From contig OY821518.1 in NCBI GenBank assembly GCA_963682025.1, positions 304,767,429-304,831,428 of the forward strand: a stretch of DNA of 64,000 nucleotides, in the 5' to 3' direction. A model generated the notes under the pieces. The model searched no databases. It saw nothing but the letters and a program-made list of their open reading frames with translations, and had not been told where the DNA came from. The first letter of the stretch is position 1, and each line of letters starts with the position of its first letter. Of the stretch, positions 35,556 to 48,035 are shown piece by piece. The stretch is from Cordilura impudica. Taxonomy: Eukaryota; Arthropoda; Insecta; Diptera; Scathophagidae. Made by a program: the position numbers and the translations under genes.

Positions 35556-36285
35556 AACACAACTGGGACGAACGACGAATTTTTCGTTCCGAATATTCGT
35601 CGTCAGAAATATAACACATCTGTGTATATGAAAATACACACAATCAGTGCGTCGAACGAAATACGTGATGCGTAACGAACTCTGCGATAGGTTTATTTAT
35701 ATTTCTTACGCCGACGAACGACGAATAAATTGGTGTAGAGTGGCCGTATTTTATTTTAGTTTTTTAGTAACTAAAGTTATTTTTGTCTTTAAGAATTGTT
35801 TTATTTTTTTATTTTATTAACTACTTATAAGTTAAATAAAATCTATTTTTAATTATATAATTTTCTTTTACATAGCTTTTTGTTAATATTTATTCTTTTT
35901 CGTTTAGTGCTTCTTTTTTTTTAAATATGGTCACACTGTCAGCTGCAACATGTAAACAAAAATGACATAAAATTAATTTATTAATGAAAATTTATGTAAT
36001 TTTTTCGAAATTAAAAAATTAAAGGCTGCCGTACAAAAATAAAGGCTTTTACCATCGTGAACATGATGTTTATAATTGTGATAACTCGTTCAAAATTAAA
36101 AATTCTATTACTAATATTTTTCCAATATTTATTTATGTATATAAATTTCAAACAATTTCAAATGACGTTACAGCTGTTATGTAAATTCGTCGTAATTGTA
36201 TTTCATTCGACGAATTTACGCAACGAATTGGTGCCGACAAATTCGTCAAGCTGTGCGAAATTCGTCGTTCGTCCCAATTGTGTTT
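35556..36285. repeat. Inner inverted-repeat module of D1
   Basis: Arms AACACAACTGGGACGAACGA and the complement of AACACAATTGGGACGAACGA bound 730 bases rich in CGACGAATT words. The same module lies in D2 at 59157-59885. It may be a separate MITE carried by an ancestral D. Confidence 0.65.
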
Positions 36286-36523
36286 ACACCTATAACCTGT
36301 TTGAAAATCAAAAATTAAATATGAAAAATAAAATTCGAAAAATAAAAAATAAAAAATAAAAATGAAAAATAAAAAATTAAAAATGAAAAACGAAAAATGA
36401 AAAATAAAAAATTCAAAATGAAAACTGGTCAATAAAAAATAAAAATTAAAATATAAAAAGTTCAAAATAAAAAATTAAAAATAAAAAATGAAAAGTGAAA
36501 ATTTAAAAACGAAAAATTAAAAA

Positions 36524-38692
36524 TCTATATATACAAAATTCGTTTTCTGTTTGTTTGTTTGTTTGTTTATTTGTTTGTTTGTTTGTTTGACCGCTATCCA
36601 AATTTTTATTTTTCAACGGATTTCCCTGAAATTTTGTACACACGATCTCTATACCCCAGAAGAGGTAGCCATATACTTTTTACCGGCCACGCCTGCTTTT
36701 GCGCCCACTTTTTATTTAAAATTCCTTTTCTGTTTTATTCATAATTGTTCACTATACAAATTTTTATTTTTAACGGATTTCTCTGAAATTCGGTACACAC
36801 GATCCCTGTACTCCAGCTAAAGTCACCATATACTTTTTATCGACCACGCCTACTTCTGCGCCCACTTTTTGTATACAATTCATTTTCTCTTTTTTGGCAT
36901 ATTTGTTCGCTATACAAATTTTTATTTTTCAACGCATTTCTCTGAAATTTGCTACACACGACCTCTGTACTCGAGGAAAGGTCGCCATATGCTTCGTACC
37001 GGCCATGCCTACTTTAACGCCCACTTTTTGGATACAATTCATTTTGTCTTTTGGTATATTTGTTCGCTATACAAATTTTTATTTTCCAACCGATTTCTCT
37101 GAAATTTGGTACACACGATCTCTCTGCTCCAGGGAAAGTCGACATATTCTTCGTACCGGTCACGCCTACTGTTACGCCCACTTTTTGTATACAGTTCATA
37201 TTTTGTTTTTTGGTTCGCTACACAATTTTTTTTTAAACGGATTTCTCTGAAATTTGCTACATACGATCTATGTACTCCAGAGAGTTCGCCATATGATTCT
37301 TGCTGGCCACGCCTACTTCTACGCCCACTTTTTATAAAAAATTTATTTTCTGTTTTTTGGTATATTTGTTCATTATAGAAATTTTTATTTTTCAAGGGAT
37401 GTCTAAAATTTGGTCACACGATCTCTATACTACAGGGAAGGTCACCATATGCTTTTTACAGGCCACGCCTACTTTGCGCCAACTTCTTTGTATATAAAAC
37501 TTATTTTTTTCCTTTTATTTGATTCTTTATTTGATTGCTATACAAACTTTTATTTTTCAATGGCTTTCTTCAAAATTTAGTACATATTCCAGGGAAGGTC
37601 GTCATATGATTTTTACCGACCACGCCTACTTTTACGCCCAATTTTCATATAAAATTCATATTTTGTTGTGTGGTATATTTCTTCTCTATACAAATTTGTA
37701 CTTTTCAACGAATTTCTCTGAAATTTGGTTTACATAGGAATAACTACACTGTGAACATATTCCCCAAACTTAAAAAAAGGTACCCAAAAGAAATGAACAA
37801 ATCTCCAATTTTTTTTTAATCGAAATAAAAAATGAACTTACTCCCCAAATTCATTCTTAAATTTGTACATATTTTTATAATGAATTTTGTTACATTTTTA
37901 TTTTAGTGAAAATTTGCATACTGCTCTCAATATATGTCCTACAATAAATGCATTTAAAATTAGTATTCTTTTCAATAGCATCATTTTGTTGCGCGGAAGC
38001 TACGCGCACGGGGAATACAGCTTAGCTAGAATATCGGAATGATCTGCAAAATATATTTTGGAGTTTAAAATAAGTTGACAACAACTGCGTGGCAGCACGG
38101 GTGTGGCTGCCAAATGCGCGGAAGCGGATGCAACTCGCTCGCGGAACACAGCTTCACTAAGCTGTCGTATGATAAATTTTATCTACGTATGTGAAATAAT
38201 TACCTGTTGATCAAAATAGGCCACACATATAGTATAAGCAGTTGCTTAAAGAAACCTTGCGACACAATATTAAACGTCGAATTAGTCTTTCATTTCTGAA
38301 ACTTGAATTTGACGTCTCTGCTCAATGATGATCACTTATTGAATGAAGTAATTCAATTTTTAAAAGTTCTGATTCCTTTAATTTCCGAACTATTCCGTTA
38401 TATTTGATGCTTATAAATAAACTGAAAAAAAAACTTAAAGCGGTTTCGCAGCTTATTTTTGAAGCATTTTTGCTGCAGCATCTTATAAAAAACTTCTAAA
38501 TTAAAAAATCAAAAAATTTTCAATTTAAATAAAAAATTAATTTACTGCCCATACAAATTTTTGGGAGAAAGTTTATTTTATTGGGGAATTTGTTAATTGG
38601 GGACTAAGTACTGAGTGCCTGGTAAGCATAGTGAACCATTTTTCAAGTCAAAGGCCTTTTTATCCCGGGCAAGACCGGGTAAAAACAGCTAG
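36524..38692 (+). mobile_element. Helitron-like element nested in D1, 156-base tandem array
   Basis: Starts TCTATATATACAAAATTCG after A, then a (GTTT)n tract. About eight units of roughly 156 bases follow (CAACGGATTTCTCTGAAATT...GGCCACGCCTACTT) from 36590 to 37730. Next are two related CGCGGAAGC...GGAACACAGCTT blocks near 37997 and 38120. The 3' end is CCCGGGCAAGACCGGG (hairpin) then CAGCTAG before T. D2 carries the uninterrupted sequence at about 60060-60085, showing insertion exactly between A and T with no duplication. No Rep/helicase, so non-autonomous. Confidence 0.85.
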
Positions 38693-39450
38693 TGATATAT
38701 AAAAAATTAAAAATGCAAAGTGACAAACGAAGAATGAAAAATAAAAAATGAAAAACAAAAGATTAAAAATGAAAAATGAAAAATAAAAAGTAAAAATTTA
38801 AAAAGAAAAAATGAAAAATGAAAAATTAAAATTAAAATACGAAAAATGAAAACTGAAAATAAAGTGAAAAGTGAAAAATGAAAAATAAGAAATGAAAAAT
38901 GAAAAAATTAAAAATAAAAATGAAAAATAAAAAATGATATATGAATACAGAAAAACAAAAACTGAGAATTAAAAAATTTAAAATAAAAAATTTTAAATAA
39001 AAAATTAATAATAAAAAATTTCAAATAAAAAATAAGAAATAAAAAATGGAAAATAAAAAACAAAAAAAAAATAAAATAAAATAAAAATTAAAAAATTAAA
39101 AATTAAAATAAAATATGAAAGAAGAAAAATAAAATGTGAAAAATGAAAAATGAGAAACGAAAAATGAATAACGAAAAATGGAAAAACTAATTATAAAAAA
39201 TGAAAAATAAAAAACGAAAAAATAATAAAAAATGAAAAATAAAAACTGAAAAATGAAAAATGGAAAACGTAAAATTAAAAATTAACTGGTTGAAATAATA
39301 AAAACTATTATATAAGCAGAGCTCCTGCAGTTGATTGCTATAAGTGATACCTAGATGACGCTTTTTGTTTGATTTTAAAAAAGTGCCATAAAAAAATCTT
39401 TAATTACTAGATGTTTACACATCTCCCCTGTGATCGGATTCACATGATTT

Positions 39451-40401
39451 TTTATGGGAGGAACTTCAAGCTTCCTGGTCGGAAAATTTTTACATTTTTA
39501 GTTCAGAGTATTTTTAGCTATGAAACGCTTATTAATTTTGTTATTCGGTTTTTAATAGCAACTCAAAAATAAACGAATTTTTTTGGGTGAAATATTTTTT
39601 TATTTTTCATTGCTTTTGCATACATACATTCCGGTCAAACTCTTCTACTTGTTTTTAAATATAAAATGAAATGAAATTTTATTTACAGTTTTGAAATGTA
39701 GTGCATAAATATAGAAGACAGATTTGCATGTTTTTTTTTTAAATTGCTTTTTGCTTTGCTTTTTTGTTACTTTTTGACTATGTATGTTTAAGGTTCCTTT
39801 TTTTAAAATGTATTGGGAATTACAAGTAAACATTTTTGCAACTAGAGCTGAGCCTGATACTAAAATTTAAAAGCAGTCTCTAAAATCATAATATATAAAT
39901 ATGTTACAACAACATCCGTTGATGAGGATGATGGCTTTGGATGATGTTTTTACGTATAGAAGAAGAAAATATAAATTAAAAAAAATAAAATATTAAAAAA
40001 ATTAATAAATGCTTTTTATATGCTTTTATTGAAATGTCTTTATGTGTTTGTATAGCAGCACATTATTTAATAATATTCTACATGATTCAATCATTATTTC
40101 TCGCCGTTAATTTTAAAACGTATAAAAGCATATTTCACAAATTTTGTTTGTTTATATGTGTACATGTCGAGTTTTCATACATTTTAAAATGTTATATTCA
40201 AGGTTCGTTTCAATAATACAATTTTATTTATTTCAAGTAATTAATTTTTTTAATTAATTTGAAATTGAAAATGATGCAGCCTCGATTTGATGTTACTGCT
40301 CTCTTTGGCTTTTGAATCTTTTATATTGTTGCTTTTTTAATTCAGTCATTACGCCGCTTAACGTATTGTATTTTGAACATAGTCTGTACTCCGACATACA
40401 T
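39451..40401. other. Unannotated AT-rich stretch
   Basis: No coding or element signals supported. Confidence 0.45.
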
Positions 40402-40974
40402 ATCTGTGGTCACAAGCTTTAACCGCCTGAGTCGAAAATCATGCTTTCGGGAAAAATAACTTTTTATATAAACTATCAGATTCCAGCCCTCGAAATTCGA
40501 GTAAAAATTCTAGGAGATTTTATTTTTTCATTAAATAAAGACCCTAAAGGCATACTAATCAATTATAGCTGATTCACAAATCAACACAAAAAAACAAACT
40601 CATTTTTATTACAAACACATAAACAAATTTAATAAACACACACATAGCATTGTATAATTTTTTGCATGTGTTAGTAGCAACTTTAAATGCACTAAAGGAA
40701 AAAAAAATAAAAATTTGTAAATCTACAAAACGGCTAAAAATAAATACCTTTTAAATAATATATTTTGGTCAAAATCGGGATAAAACTGTAGAACAAAACA
40801 TCGGTCACAAGAAATCGCCTAGCCTATTAATATTATAGATGTATGTAATGGGGCTTTTTAAAAAACATTGCTAAAGAAATGGGGATTTCGTGTAAATATA
40901 AAGAGTTTTTAGTAGAATATGATAGCATGCATAACACAAATCGTTCTTAAGTCGGTTATGGCTGTGACCACAGA
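40402..40974. mobile_element. TIR element B2, host of C4
   Basis: Left ATCTGTGGTCACAAG, then CCGCCTGAGTCGA; right GTCGG-TTATGGC-TGTGACCACAGAT. Same TIR as B1. Without the nested C4 it is about 215 bases, a single module of the B family. Confidence 0.72.
40484..40839 (-). mobile_element. Helitron-like element C4 nested in B2
   Basis: Inverted family C copy. The plus strand reads CTATCAGATTCCAG then CTCGAAATTCGAG, and ends TATTAATATTATAGA. Its 3' terminus is GATAG rather than GCTAG, shared with the copy at 42123, so a subfamily variant. Comparison with B1 (about 9525-9535) shows it lies between an A and a T of the host. A few bases (TGTA) next to the 5' end may belong to the element. Confidence 0.72.
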
Positions 40975-40984
40975 TCTATAAAAG

Positions 40985-41450
40985 CGAAATATATATGTTT
41001 GCTTGTATTTATCTTATATGAAGCTACACAATTGGACCGATCTTCCTGAAATTTTTACCTATTATTAACCTAGTGGCATTGCCGAAAATGATGGGATTAT
41101 ATAAGTGGGCATGGCACCTACCAAAGAAAGTATCATATATCTCCAGTACAATGACAATGACTGTATTTCAAATTTGTCTGGGATCAGATCAATGGGCGTG
41201 CCACCGCCCATACAAAGTAAATATATTTTAGCATATAACAGGATTACTTTCCCTTTCAAATTTCCCTTGACAATTTGTACGAGTCCATCAGATATTAATG
41301 TGAGTAGTCAGATAAAAAACGTGCCAGATAGGATTAGTGAGTGTAGAACCTCCAGTACATAAAAATATGAAGTACTATAAAGCGACAATCTGGAAACTTT
41401 TGACAAGTACATTAATTACCAATGTGAGTAGTCGTGGAAAATATGGGCGG
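40985..41450 (+). mobile_element. Helitron-like fragment (142-base units, opposite orientation)
   Basis: Contains the reverse complement of the repeat words found in 25356-26959: GTGGGCATGGCACCT, GGGCGTGCCACCGCCC and TTAATGTGAGTAGTC. No intact termini. Confidence 0.55.
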
Positions 41451-41451
41451 A

Positions 41452-41632
41452 ATCGCCAAATTCAAAAATCGCCAAAATAAAAAATCACCGAACCGAAAAT
41501 CGCGAAAAACTAAAATCGCCAAAACAAACATCTTTAAAATCAGAAATCGGCAAGATCAAAAATCGTTAAAATCAAAAATCGTCAAAATCGAAATTCATTA
41601 AAATAAAATAATTGCCAAATTATATTTCAAAT
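41452..41632. repeat. Degenerate AAATCGCCAAAATC-type tandem repeat
   Basis: About a dozen imperfect units of 11-15 bases centred on AAAATCGCCAAAAT, following directly on the Helitron-like fragment. Too irregular and short for any array with a function. Confidence 0.75.
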
Positions 41633-42122
41633 TCAAGGCCAATCGTTAAGTGTAGCCGGATTTATTATTTATTAAAATAAGTAACATAAGTGTTTTAATG
41701 TTACAATACAACTTTCGTATTAAGAATAGATTATGAAAACATACGTGTCAATAGGTTTCGGTAAGTTACAGCGAAGGACATACATTACAGGACATACTAG
41801 TACACTATATTTTTATTAAAAAAAAATTTTCGTTTTTTTCTTGATTTTTTTCATATGAGAAGATCGTATCGAGCAAAAAAGAAAATTTTTCTTAATGGCT
41901 TCTGACTTAACTGGGTTTATTATAAATATTTAATTGAATCAATCCACCGTCATCTTTCTTAGAATTTGGATAAATATATATTGTAAGAAGAAACTGTTAT
42001 GGATTTAAATTTTGACCAGATACTAGATTAAAGCTGTAAGCAATTTTTTTGCTTCAAGTGGGTATGGAACCATGAAGCTCCTTATAATTCAGCATACTAG
42101 TAAGGTGTTAAGTTAATATATA

Positions 42123-42262
42123 CTATCAGATTCCAGCGCTCGAAATTCGAGTGCAATTTCTAGGCAACTTTATATTTCAACTTATCCAATTCACAAACCA
42201 ACACTTTTTTGGTTTATTATTGTGAATGAAGATAACAAACTCATTAACAAACACACTAATAT
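42123..42262 (-). mobile_element. Helitron-like element C5, 5'-truncated
   Basis: Plus strand CTATCAGATTCCAGCG then CTCGAAATTCGAGTGC, followed by the family C 3' region with AACACTTTTTTGGTTTATT. Similarity fades after about 42262. Confidence 0.65.
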
Positions 42263-43335
42263 TAAGTTCTTTACATACTACAGATATCAAATATCATAAA
42301 AAAAACTTTCTCCTGTACAATTTTGATTTTGGCACTTAAGCTATCTTTCAGGTCATGGCGCGATATTTTTTCATCAAACATCGCAGCCACCCATATAGCA
42401 AAGTTTTTGAAGAACTTTAATATTCAGAGTCTAAAATCTTTTTTTAAAACAGACTTAATAACCAACCAACAGTTATAGCGCATAATATAAATAATATACA
42501 AGAGACTACAAGGGGTAGGGAAGACAAACAATATTTTGTGTGTGTAATTTGGAAAGTTGTAACTTTACTTTACTGACAAACAAATTAAAACTTCCTTAAA
42601 TTTATTTAGTCACAATGACTAAAACACACGGAAAGAAAACCAATGTTTTTCTTTTCGAGAATTTATTTCATAAAAGCCACCCATTGAGTTATTTTTTTAG
42701 AAACTTCAAATTTAACTGTGTGTGTATATATGCATGTGTGTGTGTGCGTAAAGATGGCTCTTCTTATTTTCTATGGCATATAATCAATTGTCATGTTTTG
42801 AACAATTCTACATTGTTAATACCCGCAAGCCAATCTAAACTTTATCGTTTTTCATCCAAAATAAATTAAGTTACCATTTGTTATTGATACTTTTATAATT
42901 GATATTCTTAGAAATTACATACGTGTACTTTTTAAATTGAATTTACTTTACTATATCATCGAAGGAAATTTTTATGAAATTGACACATATGCCAACTAAA
43001 ACTCATACAAATATAACAAAAACAAACTGAAATCAATTACAAATCTTTAAAAAAAAAAATTGCTTGACGCAAAAACAGCTGGAGGTAGCAAATTGATATA
43101 TACCTGTCAGTCGGCAAGTATAGATCCGAAGTAATAATCATTTTTGATATTGTATTTAATATAGTACATACAACGCTTACCAAAAAAAAATAGTTTTTCA
43201 GTATTTTTATATCACAACTAAATTGATTGATTTTTAATTTTTATTTTTGCTCTTTAAAATTAATTTGTAAATGTATTATTTCAATAAAATTTTGAAATTA
43301 TTTTTATATGTCATTCAGTTAGTTTTGAAAATGGT
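42263..43335. other. Unannotated AT-rich stretch
   Basis: An 84-codon frame at 42615-42869 has no recognisable motif and contains a TGTG simple run. Confidence 0.4.
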
Positions 43336-43339
43336 CAAT

Positions 43340-44265
43340 TAATTTTTATTTATTTAATTCCATTTCCTGTACAACAAGATAGAGTCTTATATTTAAAGTA
43401 CAGGAACGTATTGCGTTACAAAGAAAACATTTTACAATATTATTAATTATTAACATAACATTTTTCGTATAATATAAAAATATTGATAAAAATAGACTAT
43501 TTATAAAAGTCAAATAAAGAAGTTTTGAAACTTTTAGCATTGATGTTTTGTTGTTGACTTAGTGGAAGATTGTTCCAAAGATGAACGTCATGTACATAAA
43601 ACTGCCATTCAGATACTATGCATTGATGCCTTGGACTTACAATATTTCGGTTTCTTGGCGATTGGAAAAAACGGATTTTATCAAATATATATTTGGGTAT
43701 TTGTCTGTTTATTATGTTATGCAAAAATGTAAGAGTGCGAATTTTTAACAGATAATCAAGATTATTACTGGAAACAGAGCAAACATGATCAAATCTTCCC
43801 AATCCATACACATATAACATTATTAAACAAGACATTTAGTTTCCTATTACTAACGGCATCACAGCTTCCAAATAGCTCACTTCCATACAACAGGGAAGGA
43901 ATCAGATACGTCTTGGCAAGTAAGGCCCTTATTCTTAAAGGCGTGAAATACTGTGTCGACCAGACAGCACGTAGTTTTGTATAAGTTTGACCAACCAGTG
44001 AATTTATATGATCAGTCCATATTAAATTGCTATTGAAAGTTATCCCTAGATTTTTCGACGTATTAACAATTTCAATTTTCTGGCCATTTAAATCAATGTC
44101 TTCAGAAATGGTGGGATTTAAACTTTTTTTTTCGTATAGCAATGCATTTAGATTTCTGTGGATTCAAACAGAGTCCGTTAGCATTAGCCCAAAGGTAGAT
44201 TCTGTTTAAGTCGTCATTTATAACAAGATTTTCGTAAAGAAAATAATTTTCTTTCATAACAAATA
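43340..44265 (-). pseudogene. CR1-like LINE, 3' end only, RT C-terminus
   Basis: Minus-strand remnant of the same LINE family as 5053-6840. Pieces from 5' to 3' on the minus strand: N-D-D-L-N-R-I-Y-L-W-A-N-A-N-G-L-C-L-N-P-Q-K (about 44205-44140), then a frameshift. Next are S-K-N-L-G-I-T-F-N-S-N-L-I-W-T-D-H-I and F-T-P-L-R-I-R-A-L-L-A-K-T-Y-L-I-P (within 43789-44142). A second frameshift follows near 43820, then V-H-L-W-N-N-L-P-L-S-Q-Q near 43560. The palm and catalytic Y-A-D-D are absent (5' truncation). The 3' UTR shares AGGAAATGGA and the final (AAAT)-type tail with the other copy. Confidence 0.75.
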
Positions 44266-44269
44266 TTTA

Positions 44270-44410
44270 TTGCTAAATATTATTATTCTATATCAAAAGA
44301 AAATCAAAACTGCTTTTGGTTACTGATAATGGTTGGTGACTCGACGCGAAACAGCTGTATGAATATAAATAATATAAATAAATATAAATAAATTTTTGAA
44401 ACAAATGTGC
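44270..44410. repeat. Possible Penelope-type terminal repeat fragment
   Basis: GGTTGGTGACTCGACGCGAA followed by ACAGCTG and an AT-rich AATATAAATAAAT tail resembles the terminal-repeat style of Penelope-like elements, as at 53390-53470. Weak evidence. Confidence 0.25.
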
Positions 44411-44759
44411 CATGTTTTTGCTTAATTTAAAGTAAAAACATTTGATATTGAGCCTGATTTAATTTATAACAATAGTTTTAATTTTGGAAGATGGCCCTAT
44501 TTCATTTGATACCCATGTTGAATTATGGATGAAAATATATAAATAAATTTTTAGAAATTTTTATATCCCTAAAATTTTGAAGTTCTTTAAAAAGGAGAAA
44601 AGATCAAAAATTGGAAAACTGAGTGCATAGTTTTTCTAGTTTTTTGAGAAAAATATTTTGGAAATTCTCAAGTATATGAAAGGATAAAATTTTCAAAAGA
44701 CGTTTGGAAGGCCAAAACTGTGATACGTTATGTTAGGAAAATTTTTACTGTGATATTTT

Positions 44760-45370
44760 TATACTCTCCACCCCAGTGTGCAGAGGGTATGTATAAGTTT
44801 ATCATTACGTTTGTAATAATTACAAAAAAAAAATTCTGGACCCCATAAAATATATATATTTGTGATCCTTATAAAAAGCGGAGTTGATATAGCGATGATT
44901 TTCTATGTTGTTCTTGTCACGATCACGGCCTCAATAAGACAGATAGGGTGATGATTTTGAGTGAGAATGATTCATAAAGATCATGGGAAGTTTTCTGTTT
45001 CAAAAATCATAAATATCAGTGGAACAGGTCCAGGCAAATCTCTGAAAATTAAAAAAAAAAAATATATATATGTTTATATATTGTTCTTGTTGTTATTCTA
45101 AATATTGTATTGTTGTCATAGCTGTACTTGTTGTTTTTGTGGTGTTTGTGGTAATAATATTGTAAAAACTAGACCTTTGTAATTTTTTTTTATCAACTCT
45201 GGTAGAAAAATTTTAAAGTTTCCATTATTTTGGCATCACTAAAAAAATTTGTTATATCATTTTTGTCATCGCCACGTGCCTGCCTGTAAAGTTTCAGATC
45301 GATTGGGCCACGGAAAACTTTTTCGACAACCAGATACTACGAGTTAATATAAAGGGAGTAAAAATTAACC
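44760..45370 (-). mobile_element. Family G repeat, degenerate copy G2
   Basis: The plus strand begins TATACTCTCCACCCCAGTGTG, then GGACCCCATAAAATATATAT, TCCTTATAA and TTGATATAGCGATG, parallel to the reverse complement of the G1 right end. The 5' end is not clear. Confidence 0.45.
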
Positions 45371-45714
45371 AACGTCTAAAGTAAGTAATGTTAAACTACC
45401 TAGTTGTTAATAAAAAAAAAAAAAAAACAATTTTTCTTCTAACTAGCTTTGCAATCGTTATTTCTATTTTAACATGAATGTCAACATTTTCAATTTGATA
45501 TCAAACACAACGATGTTAAAAGCATACACAGAGCTGAGTAAAGAAGAAGCAATGTGTTTTTTTGCTTTCAAACCAGTTCTACATAGATATATAAAATTAT
45601 TATTCTGCTTTGCCTACAAAATATCCGATTGCGATTATATATTATTTTTAAAAATTGCATATAATTACTAAAGCATTATTATTGACATAAACACAAAATT
45701 GCACCTTTTAAATT
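45371..45714. other. Unannotated AT-rich stretch
   Basis: A 65-codon frame (45474-45671) without motifs. Confidence 0.4.
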
Positions 45715-46045
45715 TTCCATTCAAATTTAAGAAAATATCAATTCTAAAAATTGGAATTCAGATTTCCAATTATAAATTAGAAAATATCAATTGAATTTCA
45801 GAAAATCATATTAAAATGTTGGAAATAATAACTTGAAATTTAGAAGATATCAATTGAAATTTTAAAATATAAATTGTACCCTTTAAACACAAATTGAAAT
45901 TCAGAAAACACCAAATATGTTTACATTTAAAAAATCAACTGAAATTAAAAAAAAAAAAAAACATTGCAATTGAGGAGACATTAATAGCATTTCAGGATAA
46001 GAAAATATTAATTTAAATTCAATAAAGTTTAGAAAACCTCAAATG
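45715..46045. repeat. Degenerate AT-rich tandem repeat
   Basis: Loosely repeated units around TTGAAATTCAGAAAATATCAA, about 25-35 bases, in eight or so imperfect copies. Confidence 0.5.
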
Positions 46046-46729
46046 ATATTTAAGAATTGCGAACATAAAAACTGTTACATAAATAAAGCACAATTTGATG
46101 AGAATGTTATTTATATATTATTTTTCACAATTTTTTTTTTCAGAAAATAAAGATACAAATTATTTTCTTTAAAATTTTTGGGACATTTGATTTTTTGCGT
46201 TTAGCATCCCTAATGTGAACCAGTTTTCATTATGACTTCAAAATTTGACTTCATGGTAGTCAAGGTAAAACCCAAAACATTAAAGTTCGATAATAATTGC
46301 CAGGTAGTAGTATTTGGAGCCAATAAATAAAAATATAATTTATTAACAGAATTTAATTCAAAATCAAAAGTTGGCATCACTGGGTTAGATTTTTTATTGT
46401 ATTGTGTAAACAGAGATAACTTCCTTTTAGTACGCAAAAAAAAAAACGTATTTTCCAAATATGCCAATATTTTAACAAAAAAAATTGAGAGAGCTTTTTT
46501 TTGGTTATTATTTTGTTACTCGATCTGATCTATACGGCCGCAATGAAGAATTATTAGGCCAGGTAAGAGAAACTATACAGCCATCTCCAAATAGCACGAT
46601 TTAATGCGTAAAGCCACCTTACACAACCATTACCTTCGCAATGGAGGTTAGGGCGAGCTACTTAATTTGCCAAAACTTAAACTAAATTAAACGAGAGGTT
46701 ATGTCATATAACCGGAAACGCATGCATAT
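46046..46729. other. Unannotated stretch left of element J
   Basis: An 85-codon minus frame (46210-46467) lacks recognisable motifs. Confidence 0.4.
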
Positions 46730-48035
46730 AGGTATATTACGGTGGCCCTTAATAAAAAAAGTGTCCAAACTGCCGGCCTCACCTCCTAGAAATATGCGAA
46801 TAGCAAAAAAACTGAGAAATACAAAGTTTTGGGCCAATCAAAAAACGTTTAGTCGTGGCGCAAAGCGATTGAAAATTTCAAGTGTGTTTATATGGGGAAA
46901 ATATGACTTTTTTTTTCAGATTTTACGTAAATTTCGTTATATAATTTAATTTTTCCGACAAGCTGTTACATAATTCGGGATCAGTATTAAATTATCCTTT
47001 CAAGAGGCTATAACACTTCAAAATCGTATAAAACCTCGCCAAGAAATAGCAAATGCCCCAGACCACTTTTGTGCCAAAAAAAAACTAAGTCATGAAATTT
47101 GATGGCATTTTTTTCAACTTTGAAAAATTGATTAAAGCCATCATTTTTTTTGGTTCCTATACTTATAAGTACTCAGATATGAAGTATTGTTTTATTACCA
47201 CGTTGTTAACCTATTGCGCATTGAGACCGAAAGTTGGGAATTTTTTTGATAAAATTTTTAAAACTCCTTTTACAAGTTTGAAAAATTTTCTTAAACAATA
47301 TTTGAAGAAATGAATCTATCACTATAAGGTTTTATTAAATACATGCTGCAGATTAACTGTGTGAATTTTTAAGTAAATCCCTCTGCCAGAATTTTTTTGA
47401 CAAGGATTTTATTTTTGCGGATTTCGAGAAAAATTGGATTTTTGTGAAATGTTCTGTAAATGTACTCTTTCTAAAGACTTTCTATCAAAAATTCATAATT
47501 TTTCTACTTTTAAATGTTATATTTTATCTTAATAGCCTAGGGTTTCGGAAAAAAAGTAATATGGCACCATTAACCCTTTTGGAATTGGTGTCACATATGA
47601 CCCCAAACTAATAAAAGACAATTTATTCAAAAAATTCTAATATTTTGTAAGTGCTGTACAATTTTTAGATGCGACACTTAAAATATAATAACCAAATATG
47701 TAGAAATTTCGTTCCAAAAATTTGGGATAAATCCGAGAACGTTAACCCATTATGTGCCAAGGCCAGCTTTGGATTTTAAGATATTTTAAAATAAAAATGA
47801 CCTAAAACGAGTTTTTTTTGGCGTTTTTTTTTATCAATATCCACCAAATTGGTGGGTGAGACAGCAAGAAATTCAACTATTACTATTACTATTATTATTA
47901 CATAAAGTAATTTTATAACAAAATTGGTTAAAAGTTGTTTTAATTTATATTCGCGAGCAATAAGCAGATAATTGCACCAGAGATATATCACAATGGATAA
48001 TTTTGATCCCAGGAGCATTGAATGGTTAAATAAAT

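Larger units (their letters stand above)
35408..39450 (+). mobile_element. Family D element, copy D1
   Basis: The left end GATGTGTAAACATCTA contains the palindrome GATGT..ACATC; its near-complement CTAGATGTTTACACATC lies at 39408-39424. Then come a GCGCAGGGGGG word, a 730-base inner inverted-repeat module (35556-36285) and a long A-rich minisatellite (36303-36523 and 38693-39285). A unique end runs through GCAGAGC and CTCCCCTGTGATCGG. A 2.2-kb Helitron-like element is inserted in the minisatellite. No coding capacity. Pairs with D2 (59012) and D3 (2221). Superfamily unknown. Confidence 0.7.

Noticed and set aside
36551..37395. Cluster of open frames of 60-118 codons on both strands
   Set aside because: All lie in the 156-base tandem array of a Helitron-like element and repeat the same peptide phrase; not a protein.
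42615..42869. 84-codon frame as a secreted protein
   Set aside because: Contains a TGTG simple-sequence run and no recognisable features.
46701..46949. 82-codon frame matching a 93-codon minus frame at 51405-51686
   Set aside because: Both come from the inverted arms of element J; conservation is between arms, not evidence of selection on a protein.
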